From Fidelibacterota bacterium (lineage in GTDB: Bacteria > Fidelibacterota > JAANXI01): DNA of 19,588 nucleotides. The translations under genes and the position numbers were made by a program. Positions 7,907 to 15,371 of the stretch are shown here, piece by piece; the stretch's first letter is position 1, and every line of letters begins with the position of its first letter. Below the pieces are notes generated by a model. It saw nothing but the letters and a program-made list of their open reading frames with translations. It had not been told where the DNA came from and did no database searches. The stretch is from contig JAANXI010000125.1 of assembly GCA_018263365.1 (NCBI GenBank), forward strand, positions 1-19,588, read 5' to 3'.

Positions 7907-8506
7907 TTATCCTCGTATAGAATAAAACAGATAAATTATCACTGCGCTTGTTACTGCCAGTAAAATCGTCCGAACTTCCGGACGATCCTGTAAATCGGTA
8001 AACTGAATCGGGTAATGCTGCCTTGATTTTTCTGCATACCATATATCTTTGTTTTCAATCATCTGAAACATTTTGGAAATGTCAACAGGAATTGTCTCGA
8101 TCACCTTTCCTGACGTATCCGCAATCAAAACATCTCCTTTCAGATTCAATATCCCGGACAAGGTTTGCTTTCCGAACCAGCCGGATTTCTCACTGTGTAC
8201 GTTAAATGCGTATGTTTCTACACGCAATTCAGCCCGATAAGTTCCGGGCTGCGATGTCAGAAAGACTTCCCTGCCTGCCGCATTCAGTGATCGCCGCCAG
8301 AGATCAAGAATCGGCTGCGTTTTTGCTTCAGGTAACTCCGAAGACACTACCGGGTATATTCGATCTATTTGTGGAGATTTATCCAGCAATTCTGCTGAAA
8401 CGGAATCCAGTGTGCTCCGAAGCAATTCTGAGGGGGTTTCCTGTGCTAATCCGGTCGTCCCGCTGAAAAACAGAATCAGCATCATTGTGGAAAAGATATA
8501 TCTCAT
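7907..8506 (-). CDS. Unknown exported protein with C-terminal membrane anchor
   Basis: I do not recognise this 199-residue protein. It starts with a signal peptide (MRYIFSTMMLILFFSGTTGLA), cleaved probably before Gln22. There is no lipobox cysteine. The mature part (about 22-175) looks like a folded alpha-beta domain, with WRRSLNAAGREVFL and a beta-rich segment SGILNLKGDVLIADTSGK. A single hydrophobic helix (about 178-196, ILLAVTSAVIIYLFY) follows, ending in SIRG. The likely topology is therefore a periplasmic domain tethered to the inner membrane by its C-terminus. I chose the ATG at 8506, which overlaps the lnt stop by four bases (ATGA), over one at 8524, which would add six residues (MGRDKK) ahead of the signal peptide. 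Position directly after lnt hints at an envelope role only. Confidence 0.8.
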   Translation of the reverse strand: MRYIFSTMMLILFFSGTTGLAQETPSELLRSTLDSVSAELLDKSPQIDRIYPVVSSELPEAKTQPILDLWRRSLNAAGREVFLTSQPGTYRAELRVETYAFNVHSEKSGWFGKQTLSGILNLKGDVLIADTSGKVIETIPVDISKMFQMIENKDIWYAEKSRQHYPIQFTDLQDRPEVRTILLAVTSAVIIYLFYSIRG

Positions 8507-10068
8507 TTTCTTATCACGCCCCACACCAATACACCCAGTCCCAACAAGGTTGCAATAATACTAAAAACATTACCGAATCGCGCATAAAACGTTGGCCGCA
8601 AGTCGATTTCCAGGGTATCTACCAGCACTCCTTGTTTATTCAGCGGCAATCGTTTCTGTACCCGTCCCCACCCGTCGATCAGCATGGAAATGCCGGTATT
8701 GGCAGAACGTGCAATGGGCATCCGCGTTTCCACGGCCCGCATTTTCGCCCATTCCGCGTGTTGGAACGGCCCGGATGATATGCCAAACCAGGCATCGTTG
8801 GTGATGATGGCGAGCCATTCCGCCCCTCTGGTTCGGAACTTCCGAATGAGTTTGGGAAAACTGGAATCGTAACAGATGGCAACGCTCATTTCCATATCTA
8901 TGGTGTTTTCATACTCGAACACCGTGTACTCTTTCCCTGGTGTAAAATATCCTTGTCCAAGCTCCCATTCGTTGAAAAAGCCAAAAATCCATTCGTACGG
9001 AACGTATTCCGCAAAAGGCACCAGCTTGATTTTTCGGTACCGTTGGGTCACCTGTTTCCCCGGTTCTATCAGGACGGCGCCGTTATAATATTTCCCCTTC
9101 GGCGTTTTCTTGGCAGAATTTTTATCCGGGGGCTCCCAGTCCGGCGTGCCGGTCAGAATGGGGACGCCTGTGGAATCAACAAGATTCCGGATAACCGTCA
9201 GATAGCCGTACCGGTTAAACCGCAAATAGGATGGCGTGGCCGACTCCGGCCATACGATGATATCCGGGTTTTGCTGGAGCCCTCGTTTTGTCAGCGACAG
9301 CAGCAGGTCAAAATTCCTCTGCCTGAAATTCTTATCCCATTTTTGGTTCGGGTCGACATTCGGCTGAATGACAGCCACTTTCATAGATTTAGCGCCTTGA
9401 TTATGCCCTGGCAATACTCGTAAAATGATCGTCCCGTACAACAGCGGGATGATATACACAAGTCCGGCAATTACGGCCCATCGCCAGGCAATGGTACCGG
9501 CATCTTTGGCCGACAAGTACTGAAAAATGATGACACTCAACAGCACCACCCAGAAACTGACCCCGTACATCCCGGTTATCCCGGCGACTTGAATCGCGGG
9601 TAGATAGTGAGTCTGCGACAGGCTGAGATTTACCCACGGCATAATGAGCGTTCCAAAGGAACGGAAAAACTCGACCGTCACCCACAATACCGGCGCCCAC
9701 CAGAACTTTCCGGGGACGTCCTTTTTTATCAGATACCCAAGCGCCCAGCCGAACAACGCAACATTGAGCGCCATAAAGGCCACGGCCATCACTGCCGATA
9801 GTATTGCCGCCCACCGATAGGTACCGCTGTTCATACCAATCCAAAAAATCATGCCTCCGGTATATACTAGTCCGGTGAGATACCCTAACCGAAAACTATG
9901 CATTCCGTTGGTTTGCGAGAGCGCATAGTAGAGGGGGATTAATCCGATGTAGGCTAAAAAGCCAAACGGCAATGGGGGGAAGCTCAGAGCGAGAATTGCG
10001 CCGGAAAACAGCGCCTTTGCTGATGGCGTTTGCCACCAAGCAGTCGGTTGTGACTGTAGATCGTTTAT
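8503..10068 (-). CDS. lnt: Apolipoprotein N-acyltransferase Lnt, apparent ATA start
   Basis: Inner-membrane enzyme that adds the third acyl chain to lipoproteins. It has a multi-helix membrane domain (first 200 or so residues) and a periplasmic nitrilase-type domain. With 521 residues the triad is Glu275 (VWPESATPS), Lys346 (RYRKIKLVPF) and Cys399 (VAICYDSS), plus Glu354 (PFAEYVP). The first conventional in-frame start is a TTG at 9972. It lies inside the conserved SFPPLPFGFLAYIGL motif, would delete the first membrane helix, and has no ribosome site. The frame continues upstream through ALFSGAILALSFPP without any ATG, GTG or TTG back to a stop at 10132. The best start is ATA at 10066-10068, with GGGGAG eight bases upstream and an ATAA overlap with the ruvX stop. 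Function is certain; the start is inferred. Confidence 0.9.
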   Translation of the reverse strand: MNDLQSQPTAWWQTPSAKALFSGAILALSFPPLPFGFLAYIGLIPLYYALSQTNGMHSFRLGYLTGLVYTGGMIFWIGMNSGTYRWAAILSAVMAVAFMALNVALFGWALGYLIKKDVPGKFWWAPVLWVTVEFFRSFGTLIMPWVNLSLSQTHYLPAIQVAGITGMYGVSFWVVLLSVIIFQYLSAKDAGTIAWRWAVIAGLVYIIPLLYGTIILRVLPGHNQGAKSMKVAVIQPNVDPNQKWDKNFRQRNFDLLLSLTKRGLQQNPDIIVWPESATPSYLRFNRYGYLTVIRNLVDSTGVPILTGTPDWEPPDKNSAKKTPKGKYYNGAVLIEPGKQVTQRYRKIKLVPFAEYVPYEWIFGFFNEWELGQGYFTPGKEYTVFEYENTIDMEMSVAICYDSSFPKLIRKFRTRGAEWLAIITNDAWFGISSGPFQHAEWAKMRAVETRMPIARSANTGISMLIDGWGRVQKRLPLNKQGVLVDTLEIDLRPTFYARFGNVFSIIATLLGLGVLVWGVIRK

Positions 10069-10502
10069 GACTGATTCTCCCCTGACCTGCTGTCGAGATA
10101 AAACCGCAGAAGATGCGATGCAGCCATGGCGTCAACCTTTTCTTTATTGTGTCCGGTTTTTATCCCCATTTCGATGAGTGTGGCTTTAGCGTCTTCAGAT
10201 GTATAGCGTTCATCGAGTGTCGTAATCGGTACCTCGATGTTCTCCTTCAACCATGTGATGAACTCCTCCACCTCTTCCGTGAAGGCGCTTTTGCCGCCGT
10301 CGAGGGTATATGGTACACCGACGACAATCAAAACCGGCTCTTTTTCCCCGATAATCTCATTGATCGCCTTGAGAAGGTCATCTCTGGCATGATACCGAAC
10401 GGTCTGCAGCGGAGACGCCGTAATTTGTAACGGATCGGTAGTGGCGACGCCGACTTTTTTGGCGCCGTAATCCAGTGCGAGGATTCTGCCGGGCATACTC
10501 AT
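10065..10502 (-). CDS. ruvX: YqgF/RuvX family nuclease (putative Holliday junction resolvase; 16S pre-rRNA processing)
   Basis: A 145-residue RNase H-fold protein of the YqgF family, annotated as a putative Holliday junction resolvase and known in E. coli for processing the 5' end of pre-16S rRNA. Metal-binding acids are present: Asp11 (LALDYGAKKVGVA), Glu98 (LDERYTS) and Asp124 (KVDAMAASHLL). Two ATGs, at 10502 and 10496, could start it, and neither has a Shine-Dalgarno sequence. The terminator hairpin of the upstream HU gene ends only 9 bases before the first ATG, so transcription must read through, or start within or upstream of that hairpin. Its stop overlaps the proposed lnt start. Confidence 0.95.
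   Translation of the reverse strand: MSMPGRILALDYGAKKVGVATTDPLQITASPLQTVRYHARDDLLKAINEIIGEKEPVLIVVGVPYTLDGGKSAFTEEVEEFITWLKENIEVPITTLDERYTSEDAKATLIEMGIKTGHNKEKVDAMAASHLLRFYLDSRSGENQS
10077..10082 (-). promoter_or_regulatory. Ribosome binding site for the proposed ATA start of lnt
   Basis: GGGGAG on the minus strand within the last codons of ruvX, eight bases before the ATA at 10066-10068. No comparable site precedes the TTG at 9972. It is the main sequence argument, besides the protein motif, for initiation near 10068. Confidence 0.55.
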
Positions 10503-10511
10503 AGTAAGATA

Positions 10512-10542
10512 AAAAGCCGCACCGGATTCCAGTGCGGCTTTT
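10512..10542 (-). terminator. Rho-independent terminator after the HU/IHF gene
   Basis: An 11-base perfect stem pairs 10512-10522 with 10532-10542 around a 9-base loop. On the minus strand the GC-rich arm GTGCGGC is followed by TTTTT, the classical form. It lies 29 bases after the hup stop. Being symmetrical with A and T tracts on both sides, it could also stop plus-strand transcription. Confidence 0.88.
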
Positions 10543-10571
10543 GCAGTACTCCAATCGTGTCCGATTTTTCG

Positions 10572-10910
10572 TTAGTCTTCAATTTCGCCGGGGTTATCCC
10601 ACTCATCGAGCGGCTTCTTCAGGACTTCTCGCAAAAGTTTCCCAGGCTTGAAATGCGTTTTCTTCCGGGGCGGCACATAGATCTCTTCATTCGTCCGGGG
10701 GTTGCGCGCCTTGGGTTTGGCCTTGGTCGGTTTCACCTCAAAGACGCCAAAATTTCGGATTTCAATGCGGACTCGTTCCCTGTCTTCACTCATCATTTCG
10801 CGAAGCGTATCAAAAAAACCGTCGACAATTTTTTCCGTTAGATAAATTTTCTCGTCTACTGCTTCGGCCGTCCGCCGGGCCACATCTTTCTTTGTGTAAG
10901 TCATTAACAT
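10572..10910 (-). CDS. HU/IHF family DNA-binding protein
   Basis: Nucleoid protein of 112 residues that bends DNA as a dimer. The N-terminal helices (MTYTKKDVARRTAEA) are followed by the beta-saddle IRNFGVFEVKPTKAKPKARN, then the flexible arm with the proline of RNPRTNEEIYVPP (69-81) that intercalates into DNA, and HFKPGKLLREVL. Compared with the usual 90-100 residues it has a short acidic tail (LDEWDNPGEIED). AAAGGAG five bases before the first ATG supports the start at 10910. It follows relA by 90 AT-rich bases and ends in its own terminator, so it may form a separate or extra transcription unit. Whether it is closer to HU or IHF I cannot say. Confidence 0.95.
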   Translation of the reverse strand: MLMTYTKKDVARRTAEAVDEKIYLTEKIVDGFFDTLREMMSEDRERVRIEIRNFGVFEVKPTKAKPKARNPRTNEEIYVPPRKKTHFKPGKLLREVLKKPLDEWDNPGEIED

Positions 10911-10944
10911 AAGAACTCCTTTACGGTAGCTGATTAAAAATCGT

Positions 10945-10963
10945 AAAAAGTTAGATACTTTTT
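10945..10963 (-). other. AT-rich inverted repeat between relA and the HU/IHF gene
   Basis: AAAAAGT and ACTTTTT flank a 5-base loop in the 90-base gap 10911-11000. It could be a weak terminator or attenuator for the dnaB-relA transcript, or an operator for the HU/IHF gene. A TTGATT at 10971-10976 could be a -35 for that gene, but no convincing -10 stands at the right distance, so I do not call a promoter. Confidence 0.3.
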
Positions 10964-11000
10964 CTAGCTAAATCAAGAATATTATTGTATTTAGGATTGG

Positions 11001-13193
11001 TTATTCCCGTTCAACACTGATGAGATTATCAACAGTGCGGATTCGGTTCATCACCTTGTTTAATTGCTTCAGATTTTCAACTTCCACGACCAGAATGCAG
11101 GTAATAAGCGCTCCCTCGACCTTCAGATCTACGGAGAGGATATTGGTTTCGTAATCGGAAAGTGCTTCGGTCACGTTGCGAAGGAACCCCTTCCGCTCTT
11201 CGGCAAGCAGTTTGAGCCGCACCATAAAACTCTGGTCTTTGGCTACGTCCCAATCCACTTCAATTTTTCGATCCTCATCCTTCAGAAGCGCCGGAATGTT
11301 CTTGCAATCACTTCTGTGGATGGATACTCCGCGTCCACGTGTGACAAACCCAATGATGGGATCGCCGGGAATCGGACTGCAGCAGTTGCTGAACCTGATC
11401 ATCATGTTGCTGATGCCCTGCACCGTTACACCCTTGGCTTTTTTCCGGGCGATGGAGAAAAACTTTTCACGCTCAGCGCCTTCATCGGCTTCCTGAACGT
11501 CTTGCTCCGGTGTTAACTCCTGCACGAGTTCTTTGACGGTGACCTCACCGTTTCCGACTGCCGCAAACAATTTATCTAATTTGTCGTATCCCAGGTCCGC
11601 ATAAGAATCCTTGATCTGGGAAAAGGAGACTTCCGTATCCAGCCGCCGGATTTCTTTCTCCAGGATCTCTTTCCCCAGTTTAACGCCCTCTTCAAACTGG
11701 TTCCGGCGAATCCAACGCTTAATTGCAGAGATGGCCTTGGTCGTCTTGACAAATTTCAGCCAGGAATAACTTGGCGACTGGGTATCACTGGTGATAATTT
11801 CAACGGTGTCGCCGCTTTTGATTTTGGTATTGAGGGGGACAATTTTCCCGTTGAGTTTTGCCCCGATGCAGTGCAGCCCCACTTCGGTGTGGACCTCAAA
11901 TGCAAAGTCCACAGGCGTGGACCCTTTTGGCAGCTGCTTGAGGTCTCCTTTGGGAGTAAACACGAAAATCTCGTCTTTGAACAGGTCGATTTTCAGCGTA
12001 TTCATGAACTCTTTGGGGTTATCCGAATCCGTCTGGAGAATCTCAACCAAATCCCGGAGCCACTTGACCTGTTTGTCTACATCTTCGTCGCTCTCGCTGC
12101 CCTCTTTATAACGCCAGTGCGCAGCGACACCCTCTTCAGCCGTTTTGTTCATCTCGTGGGTACGTATCTGGATTTCAACCATCTTACCGTCCGGACCAAT
12201 AACCGTGGTATGAATAGACTGATATCCGTTGATCTTCGGTGTTGCAATGAAATCTTTGAAACGATCTTGAACGGGTGTGAATAGCTGATGGATAATTCCA
12301 AGGACGGTATAGCATCCTTCTACACGGTCGACGATGATGCGGATGGCGAGTAAGTCGTAGATTTCGTCGATCGGCTTGTTTCGCCGCTTCACCTTGCCGT
12401 AGATGCTGTAGAAATGCTTCGGACGCCCAACAATCTTTGCATTGATGGAATAGTCTTTCAGCTGCTCCCGGATCGGTTCCGCAAATCGTTCGATGTATTT
12501 CTCGCGCTCTTTCCGTTTTTCCGCAATGCCCTTCTGAATATTGTAATAGGCCTCGCGATCCAGCGTTTTCAGCACCAGATCTTCCATCTCCCATTTGAGC
12601 TTGGCGATACCAAGGCGATGGGCAAGCGGTGCGTACACATCCCGCGTTTCGATGGCGATTCGGCGCTGCTTAATGGGCGGCAGATATTCCAGGGTACGCA
12701 TATTGTGGAGGCGGTCGGCAAATTTAATAATAATGACCCGGATATCTTCGGCGACCGACAGCAGCATCTTGCGGAAATTACCGGCCTGTTTCTCCTGCCT
12801 GCTTTTAAATTTGATGTCCCCTAACTTGGTAACGCCGTCAACCAGGTTCGCGACCTCTTCACCGAATTTATCTTCGACGTCATCTAAAGTATAGCCGGTG
12901 TCCTCGACCACATCATGCAGCAAACTGGCAATGATTGTGGTCGTATCCATGTGCAGATCCGCCAGGATTTTGGCGACTTCCACGCAGTGGTCAAAGTATG
13001 GATCGCCGGATTTCCGCAACTGACCATCGTGTGCTTTCTGTCCAAACTGATAGGCCTCCCAGAGCCGCTCGATCTGGGCCTGCCCGTTTTCGTGGTAGGT
13101 TTCCACGATCCCCGCTAGTTCGCGGAACTGCTTGTTATACGGTTCTTCGGTCTCGTTGGAAACGATTCGTTTCAGTAAGCCGACCTTACTCAT
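11001..13193 (-). CDS. relA: Bifunctional (p)ppGpp synthetase/hydrolase (RelA/SpoT, Rel type)
   Basis: Full-length 730-residue stringent-response enzyme that makes and degrades the alarmone (p)ppGpp. The N-terminal HD hydrolase domain keeps its metal ligands: His69, and His93-Asp94 in LLHDVVEDTGY. The synthetase domain has GRPKHFYSIYGKVKRR (256-271) and NGYQSIHTTVIGP (322-334). RFKD at 311-314 is the basic RxKD form found in bifunctional enzymes, not the acidic ExDD form of synthetase-only RelA. The C-terminal regulatory half holds a TGS domain (406-466), the zinc-finger-like segment with Cys604-Cys605, His626 and Cys630, and an ACT domain (about 655-729). Both activities are expected. It starts two bases after dnaB and is probably cotranscribed with it. 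Confidence 0.97.
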   Translation of the reverse strand: MSKVGLLKRIVSNETEEPYNKQFRELAGIVETYHENGQAQIERLWEAYQFGQKAHDGQLRKSGDPYFDHCVEVAKILADLHMDTTTIIASLLHDVVEDTGYTLDDVEDKFGEEVANLVDGVTKLGDIKFKSRQEKQAGNFRKMLLSVAEDIRVIIIKFADRLHNMRTLEYLPPIKQRRIAIETRDVYAPLAHRLGIAKLKWEMEDLVLKTLDREAYYNIQKGIAEKRKEREKYIERFAEPIREQLKDYSINAKIVGRPKHFYSIYGKVKRRNKPIDEIYDLLAIRIIVDRVEGCYTVLGIIHQLFTPVQDRFKDFIATPKINGYQSIHTTVIGPDGKMVEIQIRTHEMNKTAEEGVAAHWRYKEGSESDEDVDKQVKWLRDLVEILQTDSDNPKEFMNTLKIDLFKDEIFVFTPKGDLKQLPKGSTPVDFAFEVHTEVGLHCIGAKLNGKIVPLNTKIKSGDTVEIITSDTQSPSYSWLKFVKTTKAISAIKRWIRRNQFEEGVKLGKEILEKEIRRLDTEVSFSQIKDSYADLGYDKLDKLFAAVGNGEVTVKELVQELTPEQDVQEADEGAEREKFFSIARKKAKGVTVQGISNMMIRFSNCCSPIPGDPIIGFVTRGRGVSIHRSDCKNIPALLKDEDRKIEVDWDVAKDQSFMVRLKLLAEERKGFLRNVTEALSDYETNILSVDLKVEGALITCILVVEVENLKQLNKVMNRIRTVDNLISVERE

Positions 13194-13195
13194 AT

Positions 13196-14566
13196 TTAAA
13201 ATGCCTGATCTGCATATTGTTGGTCACCGTACCGGGCGGCATCCTCGAATTTTGCATACTCTTTGATAAATGTCAATTCGACGGTATCAACCGGTCCGTT
13301 TCGTTGTTTTCCAATGATTATTTCGGCTTTGCCCTCGAGTTCAGGATTGTCGCGTTCATAATGTTCCTGCCGGTAGACAAACATCACCACATCGGCATCC
13401 TGCTCAATGGCACCGGATTCCCGGAGGTCCGACAGCATGGGCCGTTTTTTCCCGCCGCGGGATTCTACGGCGCGAGAGAGCTGCGACAGTGCCACTACTG
13501 GCACTTCGATCTCCTTCGCCAGCGCCTTGAGCGCCCGTGAAATCTCCGATATCTCCTGCTGGCGGCTCTCTGCGGATTTCGGACCCCGCATCAGCTGTAA
13601 ATAGTCAACCACTATCATCCCGATATCATGTTCGGTTTTTAGACGTCGAGCCTTTGCCCGAAGTTCCAGGATCGGCAAGGACGGGGTATCGTCAATGAAG
13701 ATCGGCGCATCGGCGAGTTTCCCTACCACCCGTGAGAGGTTGCTGTACAATGCCTTCGGCAATCGGCCGGTTCGCAGCAAATGCGAACTGACCCGGGCCT
13801 CACTGCACAGCAGGCGCATCGCGAGCTGGTAATTCGCCATCTCCAGACTGAAGATGCCCACACCGGTGCCTGTATTCAGGGCTATATTGCGGGCGATATT
13901 CAAAGCGAACGCCGTTTTTCCCATGGATGGCCGGCCAGCGATAATGATAAGATCAGCCGGCTGAAATCCGGAAGTCATCCCATCCAGATCGGCAAAGCCG
14001 GTAGCAATGCCCGTCACCCCTCCCTGCATCTCGTGGAAGGATTCGATGGTCTCCATCGTTTTGGTCATGATCGGTTCAATCGACTGGAAACCGCCTTTTA
14101 AACGACGATCGGACAGCCGGAAAATAGCATTTTCGGTGCGGTCCAACAATTCATTGACATCTTCGCCCTGCTCATACGCCGAGGTAATCGTTTCTGTCGC
14201 CACGTTGATTAGCTGACGATAGGTAGACTTCTCCAGCACAATCTTGGCATAATATTCCATGTTTGCGGCTGAGGGGATCTCCAGCAACTTGCTCAGTTCG
14301 TAGGCTCCGCCGATATCTTCCAGTTGATCCCGGTTCGATAATTCCTCCGCCACCGTGAGCTGATCAATCGGTTCGCTCTTCTCGAAGAGATAGCTCATTA
14401 CCCGGAAAATCTTCCGGTGACTTTCACGGTAAAAATTGGATTCATCAACGAGCTCGAGTGCTCTGCCCACAGCCTCGGGTTCCAGCATCATTGCGCCTAA
14501 GACTGCACGTTCCGCCTCAAGCGATTGCGGCGGCACCCGTCCCTGATTGGATTGCAATTCTGCCAT
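13196..14566 (-). CDS. dnaB: Replicative DNA helicase DnaB
   Basis: Hexameric 5'-3' helicase that unwinds DNA at the replication fork, 456 residues. The N-terminal primase-interaction domain opens with PPQSLEAERAVLGAMML (12-28). The RecA-like motor has Walker A GRPSMGKT (211-218), Walker B GMIVVDYLQLM (316-326), and the arginine-finger region GKQRNGP (419-425). No intein or insertion is seen. An AAGGAT ribosome site sits about 14 bases before the ATG, a rather long spacing. A good promoter lies about 50 bases upstream. Confidence 0.97.
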   Translation of the reverse strand: MAELQSNQGRVPPQSLEAERAVLGAMMLEPEAVGRALELVDESNFYRESHRKIFRVMSYLFEKSEPIDQLTVAEELSNRDQLEDIGGAYELSKLLEIPSAANMEYYAKIVLEKSTYRQLINVATETITSAYEQGEDVNELLDRTENAIFRLSDRRLKGGFQSIEPIMTKTMETIESFHEMQGGVTGIATGFADLDGMTSGFQPADLIIIAGRPSMGKTAFALNIARNIALNTGTGVGIFSLEMANYQLAMRLLCSEARVSSHLLRTGRLPKALYSNLSRVVGKLADAPIFIDDTPSLPILELRAKARRLKTEHDIGMIVVDYLQLMRGPKSAESRQQEISEISRALKALAKEIEVPVVALSQLSRAVESRGGKKRPMLSDLRESGAIEQDADVVMFVYRQEHYERDNPELEGKAEIIIGKQRNGPVDTVELTFIKEYAKFEDAARYGDQQYADQAF

Positions 14567-14620
14567 ATTGTTACTTATTTATCCTTCGGAAAAATAACAT
14601 AAACATTCTGTCTGTTATCT

Positions 14621-14648
14621 AATATAATGATAGTTTTATCAGTATCAA
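14621..14648 (-). promoter_or_regulatory. Sigma70-type promoter for dnaB-relA
   Basis: On the minus strand, -35 TTGATA (14643-14648) and -10 TATATT (14621-14626) each match the consensus at five of six positions, with a 16-base spacer. Transcription would start near 14614, giving a leader of about 50 bases before dnaB. The spacer contains the inverted repeat TGATA-GTTT-TATCA (14628-14641). The rest of the 97-base gap holds nothing else I recognise. Confidence 0.6.
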
Positions 14649-14663
14649 TTATCTCTCTTTCTC

Positions 14664-15371
14664 TCACAGATAATTCCGCTGGATTTTCTGAAAATCTTCC
14701 CACGTTGGCCGTTTCAATTTTTTATTCCTGAGCAGCGCCGCAGGATGATACGTAACGATTAAATCAGTACCGTGATAGTCCCAGGTGTGTCCGCGCAAAT
14801 CCCGGAGCGATGTCGACTTCTTTAATAAGGTATTCCCGGCAACACGGCCAAGGGCAATAATTGCTTTCGGTTGCACCAGGTTGATCTGTTCGATTAAATA
14901 CGGTTCACACTCCTCAATTTCCGACTTCTTCGGATCCCTGTTTTGCGGTGGGCGGCACTTCAGCACGTTACCAATGAAGACCTCCTCTCTGGTCAGGTCA
15001 ATAGCCGCCAGTATTTTATCCAGGAGTTGTCCGGCCTCGCCCACGAACGGTTCGCCCTGTTGATCTTCGTAATAGCCCGGCGCTTCGCCGATAAACATTA
15101 GATCGGCGCTTTTATCGCCGACTCCGAACACGAACTTTGTACGCGATTCGCCCAGCGGACAGCGCTTGCATCCATGTATCTGCTTCTCATAAGCCGATAG
15201 CTTTCCGGTGACCGGCGGTTCATACGGGGGGTGTTCCGGATTATATACAGGCCGACTTTCTGCGACTTTTTCCGATGAATCATTGGCTCCACCTCGTATA
15301 TAGAAATCCTCAGGAAACAGTTCCGCCTGCTGCTTCAGGTATTCCCGAACAGAATCGAAATTATCCGGCAT
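14664..15371 (-). CDS. udg: Family 4 uracil-DNA glycosylase with iron-sulfur cluster
   Basis: DNA repair enzyme that removes uracil arising from cytosine deamination, 235 residues. The four cluster cysteines are Cys68 and Cys71 (GCKRCPLGE), Cys139 (NVLKCRPPQNRDP) and Cys155 (EECEPYL). Motif A GEAPGYYEDQQGEPFVGEAG and motif B TYHPAALLRN are of the family 4 (UDGa) type. Family 5 would have a different motif A of the GLAPA kind. The N-terminal 55 residues before the catalytic domain are poorly conserved, rich in Pro and Glu, and probably flexible. I chose the ATG at 15371, which overlaps coaBC by 11 bases like other junctions here. An in-frame ATG at 15401 has no ribosome site. Confidence 0.92.
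   Translation of the reverse strand: MPDNFDSVREYLKQQAELFPEDFYIRGGANDSSEKVAESRPVYNPEHPPYEPPVTGKLSAYEKQIHGCKRCPLGESRTKFVFGVGDKSADLMFIGEAPGYYEDQQGEPFVGEAGQLLDKILAAIDLTREEVFIGNVLKCRPPQNRDPKKSEIEECEPYLIEQINLVQPKAIIALGRVAGNTLLKKSTSLRDLRGHTWDYHGTDLIVTYHPAALLRNKKLKRPTWEDFQKIQRNYL

Noticed and set aside
8953..9423. Plus-strand open frame of 156 codons
   Set aside because: Entirely antisense to the catalytic domain of lnt, whose triad is intact. Shadow frame.
8503..9972. lnt starting at the TTG at 9972
   Set aside because: It would cut through the conserved FPPLPFGFLA motif and remove the first membrane helix, and no ribosome site precedes it. The frame upstream encodes typical Lnt sequence.
10911..11000. 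Promoter for the HU/IHF gene
   Set aside because: TTGATT is present but no acceptable -10 stands 16-18 bases away; only an AT-rich inverted repeat could be recorded.
12935..13540. Plus-strand open frame of 201 codons
   Set aside because: Antisense to relA and dnaB, with Arg-rich low-complexity translation and no ribosome site that I can see. Shadow frame.
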